Shown one piece after another: positions 49,110 to 57,118 of a stretch of DNA of 64,000 nucleotides. This stretch comes from Flavobacterium johnsoniae UW101 (GTDB lineage Bacteria > Bacteroidota > Bacteroidia > Flavobacteriales > Flavobacteriaceae), in the NCBI RefSeq assembly GCF_000016645.1, contig NC_009441.1, positions 992,001 through 1,056,000 of the forward strand, read 5' to 3'. The notes beneath the pieces are model-generated. The model saw nothing but the letters and a program-made list of their open reading frames with translations. It did not search any database and was not told the origin of the DNA. The position numbers and the translations under genes were made by a program. How positions within the stretch are numbered: the first letter of the stretch is position 1; each line of letters opens with the position of its first letter.

Positions 49110-51362
49110 TTATCTCAAAGTATATCGCAATCCCAAAAATCCTCGAATAGTCTGGTTTTGCCCATAAACATAAGTGGTATCAAACGTCAAACCATACGGA
49201 TTATCAGGAGTAACCAATACTTTTCCTGCTGAATCGTATTGCACATTTTTATCAAACGGGTCATTGGTTCTCGAAATTAAAAAGGGATTATTTTGTTTTG
49301 GCGTAAAGTTCAATAAGTTTTTAACTCCGCCATAAACTTCAAAATCTTTCCATCCCGAATAGGTAAACTGAATGTTTTGAATACTATACCAAGGTGATTT
49401 TGGACTTCTTGGATCTGTTTCACTTAACAAAGGAAGTTTCATTGGACTGTAAACATTTCCTGTATAATCTATTGATAAATCCCAAGGCTGAATTTTATAT
49501 GAAATGCTCCACGTTCCTGTAAAATTCTCAGTCAAATAAGGTCTTTCTGAAATTCCGTTTTCGACATTTTTATTATCTAAAACCGTTGCTCCCACAATAA
49601 ATTTTAATCCCGATGGAAAATTAAGATCAATATTCGTGCTGATTCCCTGACTTAAAGCGTAACCGTCAATATTATTGTAAATGATTTCGTTTGGATTTGT
49701 TTCATAATCTGAAATAATCTTGTTGCTGAATCTGGTATAAAAAGCTGTTGTTTCAATTCCCATAAATGTTCCATTTCCAAAGTTGATCTTCTGAATATAA
49801 TTCAAATTCACGTTTACTGATTTCTCTGGTTTCAAGTCATTTTTAATAACAACATCTCTCGAACCTGTTAAAGCGGCATGATCTTCGGTAAATAGATTCA
49901 CAACCCGAAATCCTGTTCCTGCATTTAATCTAAAAATTGTGTTTTCGTCTGCTTTAAACCGATAAGCAAATCTTGGTGTAAATATCGACCCGTGAATCGA
50001 GTTATAATCGTATCTCGCTCCCAGCAAAACCTGACTTTTGGGAGAAAATGTAATTTCGTCCTGAACAAAAATTCCGGGTAGCCAGGTATTTTCAGCCTCT
50101 TTAGTTGCTGGTGTATTATCGTCATAATACGTATATCGGCTTGCAATTCCCGCCAGCAGATCGTTTCGTCCAATTTTTTTATCCCACGTTAATTGCACAA
50201 ATCCAATTTTCTGATTGGCAATATATGATGTCGTTCCGTATCGGCTGTCCTGATAATGAACATTTCCGGAGAACGAAAACATTAGTTTTTCTTCAAAAGG
50301 TAATTGGTAGCTTCCAATTAATTCGGCTCTTTTGGTATAAATACTTTCGCCGTAGATTTCGTCACCGCCTCGGTATTTCTTTTCCCAGCGAATGTCTCCT
50401 CCCCATCGGTCTTCGTACATTCCGCGTGCTGCAATGGTAAAAAGGCGATTATGATTTCGCTTAAAACTCCATTTATTAAAAACCGAAATTCGTTCAGAAA
50501 GCGTGACATCAGTAAAATTATCTTTGTCTTTATCGATAACCTGATCGTAGTTAAAATAATTAATTCCGATAAGTGAAACTGCTTTTTTACCTGCATTAAA
50601 CTTCATTCCCAAGTCAAGATTACTTTCAAAATAAGAAGTCGTAAAATAATCCGCAGAAAAAGCCGGAGCATTGGTTGGATTTTTAGTAATAATATTAATC
50701 AAACCGCCAACTGCCTCACTTCCGTAAAGAGACGAAGCGGGACCTTTTACAATTTCAATTCTTTCAACCAATGAATTTGGAATTCCAGACAAACCGTAAA
50801 CCGTCGAAAGACTGCTTACAATTGGCATTCCGTCGATCATTACCAAAGTATATGGACCTTCTAATCCGTTTATATGAATATCTCCCGTATTACAGACACC
50901 GCAATTCAATTGCGGACGAACGCCATTTATGTTCTGGAGCGCATCATAAATACTTGGGGTTGGGTTTTTCTTGAAAAAAACCGGAGAATACACCTCAACA
51001 GGAACAGCACTTTCTAATCGTTTTACAGGTTTTAAAGTTCCCGAAACTACAACTTCGTTCAATTCGTTTTGATCTTCTTCTAATTCAAAATCTAAATTCA
51101 AATCCTGATTTTCTAAAAGGGATATTCTTTGAACTATAGGTTTGAATCCTGTAGAGGTCACTTGTATTTTATAGGTTCCTTTTGGAATATTTAGAAACTG
51201 ATAAATTCCTAAAGAATCGGTTTTTGTTTTAAAGTTTGTATTTAACAAACTAATATTAATTCCCTGCACAACAGGACTATTTGTGATTATTTTTCCTGAT
51301 ATATTTTGAGAATATATACATTTAGATGTTATTATTAATATTGTCAAAAATAAATATTTCAT
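49110..51362 (-). CDS. TonB-dependent outer-membrane receptor, 750 aa
   Basis: This is an outer-membrane receptor with a signal peptide (to about residue 19), a carboxypeptidase-like regulatory domain (about 22-105, ISGKIITNSPVVQGINISLL), a plug domain (IDGMPIVSSLSTVYGLSG, GPASSLYGSEAVGGLINII) and a 22-strand-type barrel ending GFLGLRYTLR. A CGVCNTGD motif in the plug is notable, since Cys is rare there. ATG 51362 (MKYLFLTIL) is preferred over 51386. Neighbours with metal-linked roles suggest a metal complex as substrate. Confidence 0.92.
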   Translation of the reverse strand: MKYLFLTILIITSKCIYSQNISGKIITNSPVVQGINISLLNTNFKTKTDSLGIYQFLNIPKGTYKIQVTSTGFKPIVQRISLLENQDLNLDFELEEDQNELNEVVVSGTLKPVKRLESAVPVEVYSPVFFKKNPTPSIYDALQNINGVRPQLNCGVCNTGDIHINGLEGPYTLVMIDGMPIVSSLSTVYGLSGIPNSLVERIEIVKGPASSLYGSEAVGGLINIITKNPTNAPAFSADYFTTSYFESNLDLGMKFNAGKKAVSLIGINYFNYDQVIDKDKDNFTDVTLSERISVFNKWSFKRNHNRLFTIAARGMYEDRWGGDIRWEKKYRGGDEIYGESIYTKRAELIGSYQLPFEEKLMFSFSGNVHYQDSRYGTTSYIANQKIGFVQLTWDKKIGRNDLLAGIASRYTYYDDNTPATKEAENTWLPGIFVQDEITFSPKSQVLLGARYDYNSIHGSIFTPRFAYRFKADENTIFRLNAGTGFRVVNLFTEDHAALTGSRDVVIKNDLKPEKSVNVNLNYIQKINFGNGTFMGIETTAFYTRFSNKIISDYETNPNEIIYNNIDGYALSQGISTNIDLNFPSGLKFIVGATVLDNKNVENGISERPYLTENFTGTWSISYKIQPWDLSIDYTGNVYSPMKLPLLSETDPRSPKSPWYSIQNIQFTYSGWKDFEVYGGVKNLLNFTPKQNNPFLISRTNDPFDKNVQYDSAGKVLVTPDNPYGLTFDTTYVYGQNQTIRGFLGLRYTLR

Positions 51363-51424
51363 TGTTTTAAAATTAATTTTAGACAAAACTAAAAATTAAA
51401 TTTGACATACACTTATCCCGAAAC

Positions 51425-51440
51425 ATGTTTTTTAAAACAT
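51425..51440. promoter_or_regulatory. Palindrome upstream of the TonB receptor
   Basis: ATGTTTT, TT and AAAACAT form a perfect 16-bp palindrome about 63 bases upstream of the receptor start. It could be a regulator site. It resembles in its core (TGTT...AAAACA) the palindrome in the Nramp promoter. Confidence 0.35.
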
Positions 51441-51520
51441 TTCATTTTCAATCCGTTAAAAATGTTGTGCAAATTTGAATAGCGTCCAGCAAAAGTTAGG
51501 GCTGTGCAATTCTTTCAATA

Positions 51521-51553
51521 AAACCCGACAGGTTTTAAAAACCTGTCGGGTTT
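51521..51553 (-). terminator. Terminator of the oxidoreductase-MerC unit
   Basis: AAACCCGACAGGTTTT and AAAACCTGTCGGGTTT form a perfect 16-bp stem across one base, six bases after the oxidoreductase stop on the minus strand. Confidence 0.85.
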
Positions 51554-51558
51554 ATAGC

Positions 51559-52464
51559 TCAAAAATCTTCATCAATAAGTTCTTTGTTAATCACCGCTCC
51601 CGCAAAAGAACCTGTAGAAACGGCAATAGCAACAGATCGCATTGGTGTTGTACAATCTCCACTTGCAAAAATTCCAGAGATATTTGTCTTTTGCATTGCA
51701 TCAACTTTTAATAAGCCCTGTTCGTTAAGATCGCAGCCTAAAGTTTCAGGAATTGCGCAATGCTGTTCAAAAGGCGGTCTGGCATAAATAGCCTTTATTT
51801 CAACTTTATCCTGATTTTTGAAAACAATATTTTGAACATAACCTTCTTGATTTTCAAAAGATTCAATTTGTTCTTCAAAAATCTGAACGTCATGATTTTT
51901 AAGAATCTGAGTTTGTTCAGAAGTTAGCTCTGATTTTCCATTGGTACATAAGCGGAGATCTTTTGTCCAGTTCGAAATCAATTTGGCATATTCAAACCCC
52001 ATTTCACCATTGGCAATAATCGCCGTTTTTTCATTTTTAACTTCATAACCATGACAATACGGACAATGTAATACTGAAATTCCCCAACATTCTGCAAAAC
52101 CATTAATTTCCGGAAGCAAATCTTTAACTCCTGTCGCAAATAATACTTTTCTCGAAGTAAAAACATCGCCTGACTTGGTTATAATTTCGAAACCTTTATC
52201 TGTTTTAAATGCCTTTACTGCAAGTCCGTTAAAAAATTGAACTGTTTTATAAATCTCAACCTGTAATTTGGCTTTCGCCGAAATAACAGCAGGCTTTTCA
52301 CCGTCTTGTGTAATAAAATTATGAGAATGCGGTGTCTGCTTGTTACAAGGCAGACCGCTGTCGATAACTAAAACCTGACGCAGAGAACGTCCTAAACTCA
52401 TAGCGGCAGATAATCCGCTGTAACTTCCGCCAATTATAATAACGTCAAAATCATTTCGTTTCAT
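51559..52464 (-). CDS. Thioredoxin-reductase-like FAD/NAD(P) oxidoreductase, 301 aa
   Basis: The N-terminal FAD site is IIGGSYSGLSAAMSLGRS (residues 10-27). The redox-type pair CPYC is in LHCPYCHGYEV (about 132-142). The late FAD-binding GIFASGDCTTPMRSVAIAVSTG is family-typical. Length 301 aa is that of a short thioredoxin reductase. The gene lies 11 bases after merC on the same strand, so it probably works with the MerC-like protein. Its electron acceptor is unknown. Confidence 0.9.
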   Translation of the reverse strand: MKRNDFDVIIIGGSYSGLSAAMSLGRSLRQVLVIDSGLPCNKQTPHSHNFITQDGEKPAVISAKAKLQVEIYKTVQFFNGLAVKAFKTDKGFEIITKSGDVFTSRKVLFATGVKDLLPEINGFAECWGISVLHCPYCHGYEVKNEKTAIIANGEMGFEYAKLISNWTKDLRLCTNGKSELTSEQTQILKNHDVQIFEEQIESFENQEGYVQNIVFKNQDKVEIKAIYARPPFEQHCAIPETLGCDLNEQGLLKVDAMQKTNISGIFASGDCTTPMRSVAIAVSTGSFAGAVINKELIDEDF

Positions 52465-52475
52465 AACTAATACTT

Positions 52476-52829
52476 TTAATGTTTTTGTTTTCTGTGAAAT
52501 TTGTAATTAATCAAATGCCCTGTAATCATTCCAATTCCTCCAAAATATATTAAATCCAGATGTATCTCTAAGAAAATATCTGTCAAAATACTAATCCAGA
52601 TTAGACACATTGAAACAATCAAAATTGAAGAAACCAAAAGATTTGATTTTTTCGTAATTTTGAGAATTGCAAATAAGCCTATCGAAGCAAATACTAAATC
52701 GATAATTGGATTATGACTTATGCCCAATGGAAGGATGGTTAAAATTGGAAAAATCAAACAATGGATCAAACAAATTGAGGCGCTTGAAATTCCTAAAATA
52801 TCGTAAAAGGATGAGGTAGTTTTCTTCAT
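52476..52829 (-). CDS. MerC-domain membrane protein, 117 aa
   Basis: The protein has four predicted membrane helices and the MerC-type Cys pair (ICLIHCLIFPILTILPLG, residues 16-33). MerC proteins move mercury or other metal ions, but in Bacteroidota such proteins are often controlled by Fur-family regulators and may transport other metals. It forms a unit with the oxidoreductase gene and is divergent from the Fur-family gene, with two operator-like sites in between. Confidence 0.88.
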   Translation of the reverse strand: MKKTTSSFYDILGISSASICLIHCLIFPILTILPLGISHNPIIDLVFASIGLFAILKITKKSNLLVSSILIVSMCLIWISILTDIFLEIHLDLIYFGGIGMITGHLINYKFHRKQKH

Positions 52830-52848
52830 TTCTCGTACATTTGCTTAA

Positions 52849-52863
52849 TGCAATTTTGTTGCA
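52849..52863. promoter_or_regulatory. Fur-family operator candidate 1 (merC-proximal)
   Basis: TGCAATTTTGTTGCA is a 7-1-7 inverted repeat with two mismatched positions. It overlaps the minus-strand -7 box of merC at 52862-52869. This fits repression of merC. Confidence 0.55.
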
Positions 52864-52869
52864 AATATA
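52862..52869 (-). promoter_or_regulatory. -7 box of the merC promoter
   Basis: Read on the minus strand this is TATATTTG, an exact TAnnTTTG match, 33 bases upstream of the merC start. A TTG (complement of CAA at 52887-52889) lies 17 bases upstream of it, inside operator candidate 2. Confidence 0.6.
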
Positions 52870-52884
52870 CACAATAAATTCAAT

Positions 52885-52899
52885 TGCAACATTGTTGCT
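52885..52899. promoter_or_regulatory. Fur-family operator candidate 2
   Basis: TGCAACATTGTTGCT contains the perfect 13-bp palindrome GCAACATTGTTGC (52886-52898) and fits a 7-1-7 site with one mismatch. It lies 25 bases before the fur-family ATG and covers the -33 region of merC, so one bound repressor could close both genes. Confidence 0.6.
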
Positions 52900-52924
52900 T
52901 TAATTTTTTAATACAAAAAACAAA

Positions 52925-53317
52925 ATGAAAGCCACGCGTAACACCACAGCAAAGACAGCCGTTTTAGAGGTTTTTGAAAAATCTAAAACTGCACTGTCTC
53001 ACACCGAAATTCAAAAACAATTGAACGATGTCTGCGACCGCGTCACAATTTATAGAATATTAGATCGTTTGGTAAATGAAGATGTAATTCATAAAATATC
53101 CAATTTAGACGGAACAGTAAAATATGCAAAATGCAATCATTCGCATCAGCGTGTGCACATACATAATCATGCACATTTCAGCTGTGAAAACTGTCATGAA
53201 ATTACCTGTCTGGAAACTGTAAAACCAAGCTATATTATGCCGCACAATTATAAAGTAAACGAGATCAACTTTACACTTTCAGGATTGTGCCCAAAATGTT
53301 TAAATTCTAACATTTAA
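52925..53317 (+). CDS. Fur-family metalloregulator (Zur-like), 130 aa
   Basis: A metal-dependent DNA-binding repressor. The winged helix is N-terminal (HTEIQKQLNDVCDRVTIYRI). The dimerisation domain is His- and Cys-rich, with HSHQRVHIHNHAHFSCENC and a final CPKC. Two CxxC pairs (CENC, CPKC) suggest a structural zinc site. The low acidic content at the regulatory site is more like Zur or PerR than classic Fur, but the metal is not decided. It is divergent from merC. Confidence 0.88.
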   Translation: MKATRNTTAKTAVLEVFEKSKTALSHTEIQKQLNDVCDRVTIYRILDRLVNEDVIHKISNLDGTVKYAKCNHSHQRVHIHNHAHFSCENCHEITCLETVKPSYIMPHNYKVNEINFTLSGLCPKCLNSNI

Positions 53318-53339
53318 CTTTTAGGCTCGTCTAAAAATA

Positions 53340-53372
53340 TTGTTCAGCGAATGTAATTTTTACATATATTTG
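53340..53372 (+). promoter_or_regulatory. Promoter of the Nramp-USP gene
   Basis: TTG at 53340-53342, a 22-base spacer and TATATTTG at 53365-53372 fit the consensus, 19 bases before the ATG at 53392. Confidence 0.6.
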
Positions 53373-53381
53373 TTAAAACAA
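53370..53381. promoter_or_regulatory. Operator candidate at the Nramp transcription start
   Basis: TTGTT, AA and AACAA form a perfect 12-bp palindrome overlapping the end of the -7 box and the expected transcription start. Repression by the MntR/DtxR-type protein encoded downstream is the simplest reading, but this is inference. Confidence 0.45.
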
Positions 53382-53391
53382 TACTTTTACA

Positions 53392-55260
53392 ATGACTAAA
53401 TCTTTAGAAGAAGTAAACCAATCGGTTGCTACAGAACATAAAAAAACAGGATTCAGGAAAATATTAGCCTTTTTAGGCCCGGCATATTTAGTCAGCGTTG
53501 GATATATGGATCCCGGAAACTGGGCAACAGATATTGCAGGCGGAAGCCAGTTTGGCTATACCCTTGTCTGGGTTTTACTTATGAGTAACTTAATGGCGCT
53601 GCTTTTGCAGAGTTTAAGTGCACGTCTTGGAATTGTTACGCAGCGTGACCTCGCTCAAGCTTCAAGAGAAACGTATTCAAAATACATTAACTACATTTTA
53701 TATTTTCTGGCAGAGATAGCTATTGCCGCCTGCGATTTGGCAGAAGTTCTGGGAATGGCAATTGGAATCAATCTTTTATTTGGAATTCCGCTTCTTGAGG
53801 GTGTTTTAATTACTGTTCTGGATACTTTCCTTCTTTTATTTTTGATTAACAAGGGAATTCGAAAAATGGAAGCGTTTATAATTGCTTTGGTTGCAATTAT
53901 TGGGTTTTCATTTATTTTTGAAATGATTTTTGCTGAACCTGAAATTCACAAGATCATTGGCGGACTTGTGCCTTCTATTCCAAATTCGGCTGCTTTATAT
54001 ATTGCAATCGGAATTATTGGTGCAACGGTAATGCCTCATAATCTTTATCTGCATTCTTCTTTGGTGCAAACCAGAAAATTTGACCGAACCCCTGCCGGAA
54101 TCAAACAAGCTTTGAAATACAATCTTATTGACTCAACAATTGCTCTTAATCTCGCATTTTTTGTAAATGCTGCGATATTGATTCTGGCTGCTGCTACTTT
54201 TCATAAAAATGGAATGTTTGAGGTTGCCGAAATTCAGGATGCGCATCAGTTTTTAGAGCCTTTACTGGGAACTAAATGGGCGCCGATTTTATTTGCCGTT
54301 GCCTTAATTGCCGCAGGGCAAAGTTCAACAGTTACAGGAACTTTGGCCGGACAAATTGTAATGGAAGGTTATCTCCATTTTAGAATACAGCCATGGGTCC
54401 GCAGAATCATTACACGTTTAATTGCTATTGTTCCGGCCTTAATTGTGATTTACATTTATGGTGAAGATATAACCGGGAAATTATTAATCTTAAGTCAGGT
54501 AATTTTGAGCCTTCAATTGGGATTTGCTATTATTCCGCTGATTCACTTTGTGAGCGACAAATCGAAAATGAATGGTTTTCATATTTCTAAAACTACTCAG
54601 GTGGTATCGTGGATTATTGCTTCAATCATTGTTTCATTGAATGCAAAATTAGTTTATGACGAAATCACTTCATGGCTCGAAACTTCTAATAATCCAGCCT
54701 TGTTATGGTTTACTGTTGTTCCGCTGGCTTTTGGATTTTCGGCATTATTGCTGTATATTATTTTTAAACCGTTTATTGCTAAATTCAAAGCAAAAACGAT
54801 CAATCATTCTCCGCATAACCTGAAACTTCATTTTTCTCAAAAGAAAACTCAGGAAGTTAAAAACATTGCGGTTTCTGTAGATTTTTCTCATGCCGATGAA
54901 GCTGCACTTAACCATGCCTTCGAGTTGGGCGGAATGGATGCAAAATATACATTAATCCATATTGTTGAAACAGTAGGTGCTTTAGTGTATGGCACTCATG
55001 TTCACGATCATGAAACTACTATCGACGAAAAATTATTATTAGGATACAAAGAAATGCTTTCAGAAAAAGGATTCAATATTGAAACTGAACTTGGTTTTGG
55101 AAAACCAGCTAAGATAATTCCGGAAATCATAAACAATGGACTTTTCGATATTCTGGTAATGGGAACCCACGGCCACACTGGACTAAAAGATATTCTTTTC
55201 GGTACAACGGTAGATAAATTGAGACATAAAATTTCTATACCTTTGTTGATTGTTAAATAA
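53392..55260 (+). CDS. mntH: Nramp divalent metal transporter fused to a universal stress protein domain, 622 aa
   Basis: The first 470 residues are an Nramp (MntH-type) proton-coupled importer of manganese or ferrous iron with eleven helices. Metal-site motifs are DPGNWATD (residues 40-47) in helix 1 and MPHNLYLHS in helix 6. From about residue 487 there is a complete UspA-type domain (IAVSVDFSHADEAAL, ending with the nucleotide-binding GTHGHTGLKDILFG). The Usp half could gate transport by binding ATP, but no data are at hand. It is followed by the MntR-type regulator. Confidence 0.93.
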   Translation: MTKSLEEVNQSVATEHKKTGFRKILAFLGPAYLVSVGYMDPGNWATDIAGGSQFGYTLVWVLLMSNLMALLLQSLSARLGIVTQRDLAQASRETYSKYINYILYFLAEIAIAACDLAEVLGMAIGINLLFGIPLLEGVLITVLDTFLLLFLINKGIRKMEAFIIALVAIIGFSFIFEMIFAEPEIHKIIGGLVPSIPNSAALYIAIGIIGATVMPHNLYLHSSLVQTRKFDRTPAGIKQALKYNLIDSTIALNLAFFVNAAILILAAATFHKNGMFEVAEIQDAHQFLEPLLGTKWAPILFAVALIAAGQSSTVTGTLAGQIVMEGYLHFRIQPWVRRIITRLIAIVPALIVIYIYGEDITGKLLILSQVILSLQLGFAIIPLIHFVSDKSKMNGFHISKTTQVVSWIIASIIVSLNAKLVYDEITSWLETSNNPALLWFTVVPLAFGFSALLLYIIFKPFIAKFKAKTINHSPHNLKLHFSQKKTQEVKNIAVSVDFSHADEAALNHAFELGGMDAKYTLIHIVETVGALVYGTHVHDHETTIDEKLLLGYKEMLSEKGFNIETELGFGKPAKIIPEIINNGLFDILVMGTHGHTGLKDILFGTTVDKLRHKISIPLLIVK

Positions 55261-55262
55261 AC

Positions 55263-55340
55263 AAGGCTCAAAGGTTCAGAGTTACAAAGGAACAAAGGTT
55301 TTCGACTTTGAACCTTTGAACCTTTGCAACTTTGCCCCTC
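55263..55340. repeat. AAAGGTTC-type repeat cluster
   Basis: The gap between the Nramp and MntR-type genes holds inverted and direct copies of AAAGGTTC and its complement GAACCTTTG (for example CTTTGAACCTTTGAACC). It can form hairpins and is another dispersed intergenic repeat type. Confidence 0.6.
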
Positions 55341-55353
55341 AAAAAGAAAAAAA

Positions 55354-56007
55354 ATGACCTTTTCAGAAGAAAACTACTTAAAATCGATATATCATCTTAC
55401 GGCTTCGTTAGAAACTGAAGTAAGCACTAATGCTATTGCTGAAATGATGGAAACGAAAGCTTCCTCTGTAACAGATATGCTGAAAAAACTCGCAGAAAAG
55501 GATTTGGTTAATTATAAAAAGTACCAAGGCGTTTCATTGACAGAAAACGGAAAACTTGCTGCTAAAATGATCGTAAGAAAACACCGTTTATGGGAAGTTT
55601 TTCTGGTTGAAAAACTCAATTTCAGCTGGGATGAAGTTCATGATATTGCAGAACAGCTGGAACACATTAAATCAGAACAGCTGATTAACCGTCTGGATGA
55701 TTTTCTGGGAAATCCAACTGAAGATCCGCATGGCGATCCAATTCCGGATGCAAACGGCCGAATCATTAAAATAGAAAAACAGCTTTTATCTGAATTAGAA
55801 GTAAACCAAACCGGAGTTTGTGTAGGCGTAAAAGATACTTCATCAGAATTTTTGAAATACCTCGATAAACAAGAAATCGCTTTGGGGTCTAAAATCGAGT
55901 TTTTATCTAAAGAATCATTCGATTTATCAGTCAAAATTAAAGTTGACGGAAGAGAATTATCTATTTCGAATAAAATTGCTTCTAATTTGTTTGTAAAGCT
56001 GGTTTAG
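55354..56007 (+). CDS. mntR: DtxR/MntR-family metal-dependent regulator, 217 aa
   Basis: A metal-sensing repressor. The N-terminal winged helix (EENYLKSIYHLTA, then TNAIAEMMETKASSVTDMLK) is followed by the dimerisation and metal-binding domain (HRLWEVFLVEKL, HDIAEQLEHIKS, NPTEDPHGDPIP) and a C-terminal FeoA-like SH3 domain. ATG 55354 (MTFSEENYL) is the start; the frame extends to a TTG at 55324 without family match. It follows the Nramp gene and most likely controls it with manganese or iron. Confidence 0.9.
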   Translation: MTFSEENYLKSIYHLTASLETEVSTNAIAEMMETKASSVTDMLKKLAEKDLVNYKKYQGVSLTENGKLAAKMIVRKHRLWEVFLVEKLNFSWDEVHDIAEQLEHIKSEQLINRLDDFLGNPTEDPHGDPIPDANGRIIKIEKQLLSELEVNQTGVCVGVKDTSSEFLKYLDKQEIALGSKIEFLSKESFDLSVKIKVDGRELSISNKIASNLFVKLV

Positions 56008-56056
56008 AGGGATGTTTTCAAGAAATAAACTAAGAGGTTCTTAGAGTATTCATACA

Positions 56057-56542
56057 TCAATATTTTTTATTAGTTTGTGAAACCCATTTTCCTGCTGTAT
56101 CAACATTTTGTCTCAACAATAAATTTAGCTGGCCAACATGATGCTGAACATGTCTCATGTTGTATAAAATCATTTCAATTCTGTTATAATTTTTCTTCTT
56201 TGTGATGAATCTTTCTTTTGAAGTTTCTTCGTTTAGTCCTTCAATTAAAAAGAAAACCTTTTTACGGCAATGCTCAAGATATTCAAGCAATTCTTCCTTT
56301 AGGTAAATTCTTTCCGGTAAAATTCCTTTTGGATCAAATTCAGACAAAGAAAATGGTTGTGGTGGAGAAAATTCGTCTGGTTTTACAGATGAATAATAAT
56401 CAAGCCAAAAAATGGTGTGATAAGCAGAATACCAAAAATCTTTTTTATCCCAAAAACTCTCAGGACACACTAAGATTGAACTCTCGAGCATATCTATTAC
56501 AGCTCCAAATTGCTTCCATAATATTTCCTTAATTTCCTCCAT
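56057..56542 (-). CDS. DinB-family (DUF664-like) four-helix protein, 161 aa
   Basis: The DinB fold is a metal-binding four-helix bundle. The three-His pattern typical of the family is seen in YHTIFWLDYY (His43 region) and MRHVQHHVGQLNLLL near residue 130. Length 161 aa is normal. Members include thiol-transferases with bacillithiol or mycothiol, which would fit the bacilliredoxin in this window, but the substrate is unknown. It lies 9 bases after the 56552 gene on the same strand. Confidence 0.88.
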   Translation of the reverse strand: MEEIKEILWKQFGAVIDMLESSILVCPESFWDKKDFWYSAYHTIFWLDYYSSVKPDEFSPPQPFSLSEFDPKGILPERIYLKEELLEYLEHCRKKVFFLIEGLNEETSKERFITKKKNYNRIEMILYNMRHVQHHVGQLNLLLRQNVDTAGKWVSQTNKKY

Positions 56543-56551
56543 CGTTTAATT

Positions 56552-56950
56552 TTAAACAATTCCTTTCTCAATCATTTCAAGCATCACCGGCGAAGCATTT
56601 TTAAATGTCGGCGGCTGCTCGATAATACTTCCGGCATTCTTTTTATTTACTTTAAAAGTCACATCGTTATCTGTTGTAAATAAAAGTGCAGTTAAAAAAG
56701 GCTTTTTGATGTAAGTACTTAAAACCAATAACGCTTCATCTAAGGTATGAATGCTTTCAATTTCTTCTGTTTTATAACGAGAAGTTAAGGAAATAGAAAA
56801 AGTATTGTCTTCGTTGAGAACCAAGCGGAAATAGATATTTTTAATTTCAGTATCGCCCATCGTTTTGGCCAAAGTAAGTTTAGCGAAAGTTCCTGCTTGG
56901 ATGCTTTCTTTAACTCGTTCACAAAAAAGGGCAAATATTGGTTCGTACAT
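56552..56950 (-). CDS. Uncharacterised protein, 132 aa, possibly related to a methyltransferase N-domain
   Basis: The sequence (start MYEPIFALFCERVKESIQ, with NIYFRLVLNEDNTFSISL and RYKTEEIESIH) recalls, from memory, the N-terminal domain of certain Bacteroidota SAM-dependent methyltransferases. The methyltransferase part is absent here. It could be a free-standing domain or a remnant. The frame is intact and it is coupled to the DinB-family gene. Confidence 0.6.
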   Translation of the reverse strand: MYEPIFALFCERVKESIQAGTFAKLTLAKTMGDTEIKNIYFRLVLNEDNTFSISLTSRYKTEEIESIHTLDEALLVLSTYIKKPFLTALLFTTDNDVTFKVNKKNAGSIIEQPPTFKNASPVMLEMIEKGIV

Positions 56951-56958
56951 TTTTTTTA

Positions 56959-56994
56959 AAGGTGCTAAGGCTCTAAGATGTTGAGGTTCTAAGT
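56959..56994. repeat. CTAAG-type intergenic repeat
   Basis: GGTGCTAAGGCTCTAAG, then ATGTTGAGGTTCTAAG, resembles the repeats at 3641 and 34898. Confidence 0.45.
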
Positions 56995-57017
56995 TTTTAA
57001 AACCTTTGTTTATTATT

Positions 57018-57112
57018 TAACCGCAAAGGTCGCAAAGATTTACGCAAGGTTCGCAAAGTTTTTTAAATTTCCTTGTGTCCTTTGCGTAATCCCTTGCGAA
57101 CTTTGCGGTTAA
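57018..57112. repeat. CGCAAAG-type inverted repeat G
   Basis: Two arms of about 42 bp match imperfectly in reverse orientation, starting TTAACCGCAAAG and ending CTTTGCGGTTAA. Inside each arm CGCAAAG or its variant occurs several times. It lies 6 bases beyond the enoyl-CoA hydratase stop and may act as its terminator. Confidence 0.8.
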
Positions 57113-57118
57113 AAAGAA

